Assembly (NCBI GenBank): GCA_009392675.1 | Contig: VFFY01000049.1 | Span: forward strand, 1-10,712 | DNA from: SAR202 cluster bacterium | GTDB lineage: Bacteria > Chloroflexota > Dehalococcoidia > Lucifugimonadales > UBA826 | Reading direction: 5' to 3' | Length of the DNA: 10,712 nucleotides | Shown here: piece after piece, positions 6,274 through 10,712 of the stretch | How the letters are laid out: each line of letters begins with the position of its first letter | Numbering within the stretch: the stretch's first letter is position 1 | The notes under the pieces: generated by a model | What the model saw: only the letters and a program-made list of their open reading frames with translations | Databases searched by the model: none | Told to the model about the DNA's origin: nothing | Position numbers and translations under genes: made by a program

Positions 6274-7002
6274 TCACAAGACTCCAGAGGGTCTCAGAAG
6301 TTCTATGACAGATTCTTCAAAAGATTTCTCGTTATTAGAGATTCCTGATACAGCCCCTTCGTACAGGGTTCTTCCATGATCAACAACTGTGACTGAATCA
6401 CAAACGGTTTCGACGTCACTCAAGATATGAGTTGAAAAAAGGACGGTTGCCCGTTTCTTTAGTTTAGTGACTATTTCAAGGACATCATGTCTTCCAATAG
6501 GGTCAAGAGCTGAACATGGTTCATCCAATAAAATGAGATTGGGATGACCTATGATTGTCGTCGCCAAGCCAAGACGCTGCTTCATTCCCCTAGAAAATCC
6601 ATCAACTTTCTTGTCAATTGCATCAGATAACCCGACATCAAATATTGCTTTTTCGACGTTTTCTTTGGGGATATCGTCTGCGAAAGGTGAACGGGCAAGG
6701 TCGACAACTTGTCGTGCGGTTAAGAATCCAAAAAAGTCCGGGGTGTCTGGCATGAGCATCACCTCTTTTTGAGGCAAGCCAAAGTTTATTTCTCCAGACG
6801 TCTTTCTTCTTAGGCCGGAAATGATCGAAAGCATGGTGCTTTTTCCAGCTCCATTAGGACCGACCAATCCGTGGACCGTACCTTGTTGTAACTCTAAGTT
6901 AAATCCATCTACCGCTACAAAACCCCCGTATTTCTTCGTAAGGTTAGAAATTTCCAGTACGTTAGAAGGCATTGATATATTTTTCCCCCGTTGCATAGAC
7001 AT
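6274..7002 (-). CDS. ABC transporter ATP-binding protein
   Basis: This 242-residue nucleotide-binding domain powers the adjacent permease at the inner face of the membrane. Visible motifs are Walker A GPNGAGKST (48-56), signature FSRGMKQRLGLA (136-147), Walker B LILLDEP (156-162), D-loop SALD (164-167) and H-loop H192. The Q-loop region reads VMLMPDTPDFFGFLT, with Asp where Gln or Glu normally sits, a mild deviation. The C-terminus is short (ends at RPSGVL), as in ABC-2 exporters. ATGs at 7002 and 6996 lack a good ribosome binding site. A start at 6972 (MPSNVLE) follows a GGGGG run 12 bases upstream and gives the usual N-terminus for the family, so the first 10 residues are doubtful. The gene is expected to be first in the operon; upstream, TTGATC with TAATAA after 16 bases is a weak candidate promoter. 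Confidence 0.93.
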   Translation of the reverse strand: MSMQRGKNISMPSNVLEISNLTKKYGGFVAVDGFNLELQQGTVHGLVGPNGAGKSTMLSIISGLRRKTSGEINFGLPQKEVMLMPDTPDFFGFLTARQVVDLARSPFADDIPKENVEKAIFDVGLSDAIDKKVDGFSRGMKQRLGLATTIIGHPNLILLDEPCSALDPIGRHDVLEIVTKLKKRATVLFSTHILSDVETVCDSVTVVDHGRTLYEGAVSGISNNEKSFEESVIELLRPSGVL

Positions 7003-7162
7003 ATTTTATTATGATTTTATTTATTAAGTCACCAAGGTCTATGATCAAGATATATTCTGAACATTAGTAGACCATGATCTAATGGAGGCTATTATTGAAG
7101 AAGCAGATAGAAGGAATACCGAATAAAATCACCGCCGTTAAAAAAGCCGTTAAACTATCCAA

Positions 7163-7373
7163 AACAATGTGGACTTATTTGTACTAAATAGACAGGTAAG
7201 GAGAATATTTATGACTGGGTGGAAAATATGGCACTCCATGAACACTTCCTAGTCCTCCTCATAACCCAAAGGTCGCAGGTTCGAGTCCTCTCCTCGCTAC
7301 CACTCATTTATGACTAAAATCACCTCTTTTTACCCCCTACCCTATTTTCCAAATTAGTGTATTCCGAAAATAT
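7163..7373 (+). repeat. tRNA-fMet 3'-fragment repeat, copy C, the fullest unit (putative att site)
   Basis: Positions 7258-7302 read as the 3' half of a CAU tRNA: loop CTCATAA, stem CCC, AAAGGTC, T-arm GCAGGTTCGAGTCC and acceptor CTCGCTACCA. The last two T-stem bases are altered (CT for GC), so the arm would be imperfect. The left flank (7163-7257) matches copy B; the right flank (7303-7373) matches copy A to ATTAGTG and beyond. It is therefore the only copy sharing both flanks, defining a unit of about 210 bases. It fills most of the gene-free stretch 7003-7381. The left part of that stretch (7003-7162) holds the region upstream of the ATPase, a 6-bp GGTCTA/TAGACC inverted repeat with a 26-base spacer (7036-7073), and no gene. 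Confidence 0.85.
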
Positions 7374-7381
7374 TCCGTATA

Positions 7382-8851
7382 TCAAACAGAAGGTAAAACG
7401 AGAGTATCTTCGGTACTTATTTGCCACCCTCGGATTCGAGCTGTCATTTCTCTGATGCGGTCTTTGTGTTCCTCATGGTTAAACAAGTTAACCTTTTCAA
7501 ATGGATCTGAATTTAAATCAAAAAGCTCACACTGATCTCCTCGGCTGAGATTAAGTTTCCATCTATCTCCGCTAACGACAGATCTCCACTCCATTTGGGA
7601 CATCAGATTCACTGTATCGTCTCCCAAATTAACAGTGGGCAACCCACCATGCCACTGCATGAACACATCTCGGGGTCGGAGCTCAGGCCCAGTCATTAGG
7701 TCCTGTAAAACACTACTACCTTGTAAATGGCCCGGAATCTCAATTCCTAAAATGTCCAAAATAGTAGGTACTATATCCACATGACCGAAATTTCCACCCA
7801 TTTTTACCTGATTTCTGTTTATCCAAGGAACTTTTATGAGCATGGGAACCCTAGAAACTTCTTCGTAAAACGACCTCTTATTTAACATTCCTCGATCCCC
7901 TAAGCTGTCCCCATGGTCGCTAGTAAAAACAACGGCGGTGTCGTCTTCAAACCCAAAATCTTTCAAACCTTGGAGTACCTTTCCTACCCCCTCATCCAAT
8001 AATGTAACGTTACCGTAATATCTAGCTTTCAATCTTCTCCAATCATCCACCGTATTTAAGCCATGCTCACTACCCGCTAGGTAGTAATCAGATCTGGAAC
8101 GACTAAATAGGGAACAACTTTCATCAGGTTTTTCTAGAAAAACTTCACCATCTGGTATAGATGATGAATCATACAAATCATTGTACGGACCGTTATAGGG
8201 TGGATGTGGTTCATACATCATCACATAAAGTATAAAAGGTCGATCACTATCTGAATGCTTTTGCAAAAACTTATATGCCTCGTTACCTAGGAAGTTAGAC
8301 ATAGAATCTTCAGGTGGCAATTCTGACCTTTGTTTGGGGGTATAGGATGTATGCCCCTCATAAAGTCCTTCAGGTTCATAACCCGAGTTCTCCAGATATT
8401 GAAAATAGTCGGATTTACGTAACTTATCTTCCTTTTTTAAGCTAAGCGGTTTATCCAATTCATCCCGGGCATCCTCAACGCTTATCCAATGATCGAATCC
8501 GTGCTGCCGATTTAAATCATCTCCTAAATGCCATTTTCCAAAATATGCCGTCACATAATCATCAGAAAGCATTTCAGATATACACTTAGTATCAGTGGAT
8601 AATTCACTACTAGGTCGTCCTGGTGTGTTATTTCGAATCACACCAGCTGAATGCGGATACAGCCCAGTCATCATGGTAGCCCTCGCAGGCGTGCAAACTG
8701 CTTGCGTGACGTAGGCGTTTTCAAAAACGAAGGATTGGCTAGCTAGATTATTAAGATTTGGAACTTTAACCCAGTCATTCCCATAGCAGTTCATAGTGTC
8801 TGTGCGTTGCTGATCTGAACAAATGAAAACCAAGTTCTTTTTATTTTCCAA
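7382..8851 (-). CDS. type I (formylglycine) sulfatase
   Basis: This 489-residue enzyme hydrolyses sulfate esters. The activation motif CTPAR (C53-R57) is the C-x-P-x-R signature in which a formylglycine-generating enzyme converts Cys to formylglycine. Other visible elements are the N-terminal metal site ICSDQQ (D13 with Q14), GMYPH-like TGLYPH (62-67), GKWHLG (105-110, K106 and H108) and the second metal site FTSDHGDSLGDRG (309-321, D312 and H313). The C-terminal subdomain contains QWHGG and ELFDLNSDPFEKVN, the usual family end. There is no signal peptide, so unlike many polysaccharide sulfatases it probably works in the cytoplasm, on an imported small sulfate ester. Substrate unknown. The start is TTG at 8851, supported by AAGGAG 9 bases upstream; the nearby ATG is followed at once by a stop. 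The stop lies 9 bases from the end of repeat C. It is divergent from the monooxygenase. Confidence 0.94.
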   Translation of the reverse strand: MENKKNLVFICSDQQRTDTMNCYGNDWVKVPNLNNLASQSFVFENAYVTQAVCTPARATMMTGLYPHSAGVIRNNTPGRPSSELSTDTKCISEMLSDDYVTAYFGKWHLGDDLNRQHGFDHWISVEDARDELDKPLSLKKEDKLRKSDYFQYLENSGYEPEGLYEGHTSYTPKQRSELPPEDSMSNFLGNEAYKFLQKHSDSDRPFILYVMMYEPHPPYNGPYNDLYDSSSIPDGEVFLEKPDESCSLFSRSRSDYYLAGSEHGLNTVDDWRRLKARYYGNVTLLDEGVGKVLQGLKDFGFEDDTAVVFTSDHGDSLGDRGMLNKRSFYEEVSRVPMLIKVPWINRNQVKMGGNFGHVDIVPTILDILGIEIPGHLQGSSVLQDLMTGPELRPRDVFMQWHGGLPTVNLGDDTVNLMSQMEWRSVVSGDRWKLNLSRGDQCELFDLNSDPFEKVNLFNHEEHKDRIREMTARIRGWQISTEDTLVLPSV

Positions 8852-8916
8852 TTTACATCACTCCTTGGTAAATCTGCATAAGCCACGACACTCTATCACC
8901 ATTTGTTTTTCGGGGG

Positions 8917-8957
8917 TGTCTTATTAATAAGACAGCTGTCGAAATAGGGAATACAGT
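8917..8957 (+). promoter_or_regulatory. double palindromic operator between the divergent sulfatase and monooxygenase genes
   Basis: A perfect 18-base palindrome, TGTCTTATTAATAAGACA (8917-8934), overlaps a second perfect 10-base palindrome, GACAGCTGTC (8931-8940), giving three TGTC/GACA half-sites. AAGACA (8929-8934) could act as a -35 box for the monooxygenase, with TACAGT (8952-8957) after 17 bases as -10 (both 4 of 6). The symmetry means the same box also points toward the sulfatase. The palindromes are seen directly; binding by a dimeric repressor is inferred. Confidence 0.6.
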
Positions 8958-9039
8958 TATATACAAATGAATATTACAAAAGGAACATGTGACTAATTAT
9001 TCATTCACCGCTTAATATTCACTAAGGAGTATAGGGGCA

Positions 9040-10335
9040 ATGTCGAAAGATAAAGTTGTTATCGCCGGTGGAGGTATTGGTGGTCTTGCACTTGCATTAA
9101 CACTGAATCAAATTGGTATTGAGTGTATTGTCTGCGAGAGCGTGCGTAACCCAAGGCCTCTTGGCGTCGGGATTAACCTTCAGCCGAACGCAGTTAGGGA
9201 GATGTTTGACCTCGGATTCACCGCCGCGGACATGAATGAGTTTGGTGTCCCGGCTAAAGAGTGGGCACTTGTCGGTCTGAAAGGTCAGGAAATATATTCA
9301 GAGCCGCGCGGGATACTTGCTGGATATTCCTGGCCTCAGTATGCAATGCATCGAGGGGAGTTCCACATGGCACTCTATCGAAGGTTCCGGGACCTGGCGG
9401 GAGACGACGCAATACGGCTTGGGTGTCGCGCTAAAGGGTATGATATTCATAAAAACGGAACCGTCTCGCTACAGCTTGATACGCCGGATGGGCCCGATTA
9501 CGAAAATGGGACCTTGCTTGTTGGAGCAGATGGTATTCATTCTGCAATCCGCGCGGCTATGTTCCCTAGGCAACCTCCTATCCATTGGGGGGGCGCTATC
9601 ATGTGGCGTGGCACTTCGATGGCAAGGCCAATCCGAACGAAATCATCCTTCGTCGGTCTCGGTAACCATCGCCAACGAATGGTGATATATCCTATTTCTG
9701 AGGCTGATCCAAATACAGGTCTCGCTCTAATCAACTGGATTGCTGAAGTCACTTATGATGATCCGTCGACGTATGATAACGTTGGCTGGTTCCGGCGTGT
9801 GGAGATCGAAAATTTTATCCATCGTTTTGAGGATTGGACCTTTGATTGGCTAGATGTACCAGCACTCATACGAGACGCAGAGGAAGTTTTCGAAAATCCG
9901 ATGATTGACCGTGACCCGATCTCGCACTGGGTTGAAGGGCCTGTGGCCCTTCTCGGGGATGCTGCACATCCAATGTATCCGACAGGATCAAACGGAGCTA
10001 GTCAAGCCATTGTTGACGGACGTATCATGGGCGCAAAATTCCTTGAACATGGTGTCACACCAGCCGCCCTGCAGGCCTATAACAACATGCTTTGCAGGCC
10101 GATTTCAGAAGTGATCTTACGCAATCGTGAAGCGGGGCCATTCGGTTTGTTGAATATGGTTAATGAACGCTGCAATGGCGAATTCGAATGTATTGACGAG
10201 GTAATCCCGGCCTCAGAACGGTCCGACTTTATGGCAAAATATCAAGCAGCAGCAGGGTTTGCGCGCGACATCCTTAATGATGCGCCACCGACCATCAGGC
10301 CAGGCGCTCGGGTTGGCAGGATGGAACGATCGTAA
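9040..10335 (+). CDS. FAD-dependent aromatic monooxygenase, PhzS/salicylate hydroxylase-like
   Basis: This is a class A flavoprotein monooxygenase that uses NAD(P)H and O2 to hydroxylate an aromatic ring in the cytoplasm. Motifs in order: the Rossmann FAD fingerprint VVIAGGGIGGLALAL (6-20) with E33 for the ribose; GVGINLQPNAV (42-52); the conserved Arg in MHRGEF (R105); the DG motif LLVGADGIHSAIR (159-171); IMWRG (187-191); and the GD motif LLGDAAHPMYPTGSNGASQAI (304-324, G306 and D307). The combination QPNA, SEPRG, PQYxxHRGE, MWRG, YPIS and DRDPxxHW closely resembles the phenazine monooxygenase PhzS and its relatives, but no phenazine genes are present, so the substrate is open. The length of 431 is normal. 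AAGGAG and AGGGG lie before the ATG. It is divergent from the sulfatase across 188 bases. Desulfation followed by ring oxidation of an aryl sulfate would fit this pair but is speculative. Confidence 0.92.
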   Translation: MSKDKVVIAGGGIGGLALALTLNQIGIECIVCESVRNPRPLGVGINLQPNAVREMFDLGFTAADMNEFGVPAKEWALVGLKGQEIYSEPRGILAGYSWPQYAMHRGEFHMALYRRFRDLAGDDAIRLGCRAKGYDIHKNGTVSLQLDTPDGPDYENGTLLVGADGIHSAIRAAMFPRQPPIHWGGAIMWRGTSMARPIRTKSSFVGLGNHRQRMVIYPISEADPNTGLALINWIAEVTYDDPSTYDNVGWFRRVEIENFIHRFEDWTFDWLDVPALIRDAEEVFENPMIDRDPISHWVEGPVALLGDAAHPMYPTGSNGASQAIVDGRIMGAKFLEHGVTPAALQAYNNMLCRPISEVILRNREAGPFGLLNMVNERCNGEFECIDEVIPASERSDFMAKYQAAAGFARDILNDAPPTIRPGARVGRMERS

Positions 10336-10415
10336 ATAGGCGGCAGGGTAAAACTATCGCTAATGAATGAAAACTATGCGACTATATCAACACTTTGATC
10401 TTTGGATTTTCATGG

Positions 10416-10515
10416 CTCATAACTCAAAGGTCGCAGGTTCGAATCCTGCCCGGCTACCACTCATTCATGACTAGAATTCTCTCTTTTGACTCTCTATTAC
10501 GCTTCTCTCATTAGT
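10416..10515 (+). repeat. tRNA-fMet 3'-fragment repeat, copy D (putative att site)
   Basis: Positions 10416-10459 carry CTCATAA, a stem strand CTC, AAAGGTC, an intact T-arm GCAGG-TTCGAAT-CCTGC and an acceptor strand ending in GGCTACCA, one base shorter than in copies B and C. GG just before the loop is the only trace of the 5' anticodon stem. The right flank CTCATTCATGACTA and an ATTAGT at the same distance as in A and C (42 of 60 identical to C by hand count) mark the same element; the left flank is unrelated to B and C. The gene-free stretch 10336-10712 otherwise holds nothing I can identify; a 67-codon ORF there has a TTG start and no ribosome binding site. Confidence 0.8.
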
Positions 10516-10685
10516 CGTCTCCAACAGTCAGCGGTAATAGGGATACTGGCATGGCCCAATCTTTCTGACACAACTTTCAAAGGTGCACCAGAAGATAATA
10601 ATGCTGATTCACGGGAGTGCCTTAAGCTGTGCACATGGCAGTCTCCCCTATCCAATTTTCAGACCTTTTTAAATTCCCTGAGAAA

Positions 10686-10703
10686 CTGATTGGTTATTCA
10701 AAT
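10686..10703 (+). repeat. terminal direct repeat, right copy
   Basis: This matches the first 18 bases of the window at 17 of 18 positions. The 9 bases beyond it do not match what follows the left copy. See the left copy for interpretation. Confidence 0.4.
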
Positions 10704-10712
10704 CGGTTACAA

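Noticed and set aside
7082..7126. Short peptide MEAIIEEADRRNTE on +, resembling a protein C-terminus
   Set aside because: An in-frame stop lies eight codons before the ATG; too short to support as a gene or remnant.
2236..10515. CRISPR array or integron attC array
   Set aside because: There are only four copies, spaced over kilobases, with full genes between; no short regular spacers and no attC-type imperfect palindromes.
10486..10689. 67-codon ORF on + after repeat D
   Set aside because: TTG start overlapping the repeat flank, no ribosome binding site, no family-like pattern; probably chance.
1..10712. Circular plasmid or element inferred from the terminal repeat
   Set aside because: The match has a mismatch and stops after 18 bases, with 9 further bases on the right that do not match; no replication gene is present.

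Overview
The window looks like an accessory, island-type region of an environmental (probably marine) bacterium. It carries unrelated catabolic genes: a cobalt-type nitrile hydratase operon, an arginase-family ureohydrolase, a formylglycine sulfatase and a PhzS-like flavin monooxygenase. It also carries a two-gene ABC transporter and several poorly known proteins. Sulfatases plus flavin monooxygenases recall oligotrophic marine lineages such as SAR202 Chloroflexota, but there is no rRNA or other marker gene, so this is only a guess from gene content.

Layout. Positions 1-2031: a small unknown ORF on +, then an AT-rich minus-strand operon nthA-nthB-activator (Co-type nitrile hydratase) with a palindrome upstream of its promoter. 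Positions 2236-2340: repeat copy A. Positions 2469-3185: a GC-richer gene for a duplicated dimeric alpha/beta-barrel protein. Positions 3314-3483: repeat copy B. Positions 3490-7002: a ureohydrolase (-), an unknown, possibly SCP2-like protein (+), a short apparent gene stump (+), and an ABC-2 permease/ATPase pair (-). Positions 7163-7373: repeat copy C. Positions 7382-10335: divergent sulfatase (-) and FAD monooxygenase (+) around a double palindrome. Positions 10416-10515: repeat copy D, followed by non-coding sequence.

The most striking feature is the set of four same-orientation repeats. Each contains the 3' part of a CAU-anticodon tRNA (most like initiator tRNA-fMet), from the anticodon loop or variable region through the T-arm to ACCA, without a recognisable 5' half. 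Each then continues into a conserved 3' flank. Such 3' tRNA fragments are the usual attachment-site scars of tyrosine-recombinase elements. Here they divide the window into blocks of about 1.2, 3.8 and 3.2 kb, with differing base composition and unrelated metabolic cargo. No integrase is present. The simplest reading is a tandem array of gene cassettes accreted at tRNA-fMet-derived att sites. An alternative is a dispersed tRNA-derived repeat that promotes recombination.

The genes do not form one pathway. Within blocks, the nitrile hydratase genes form a translationally coupled operon, the ABC genes are coupled, and the sulfatase/monooxygenase pair probably shares one operator. All identities and alignment counts were made by eye.
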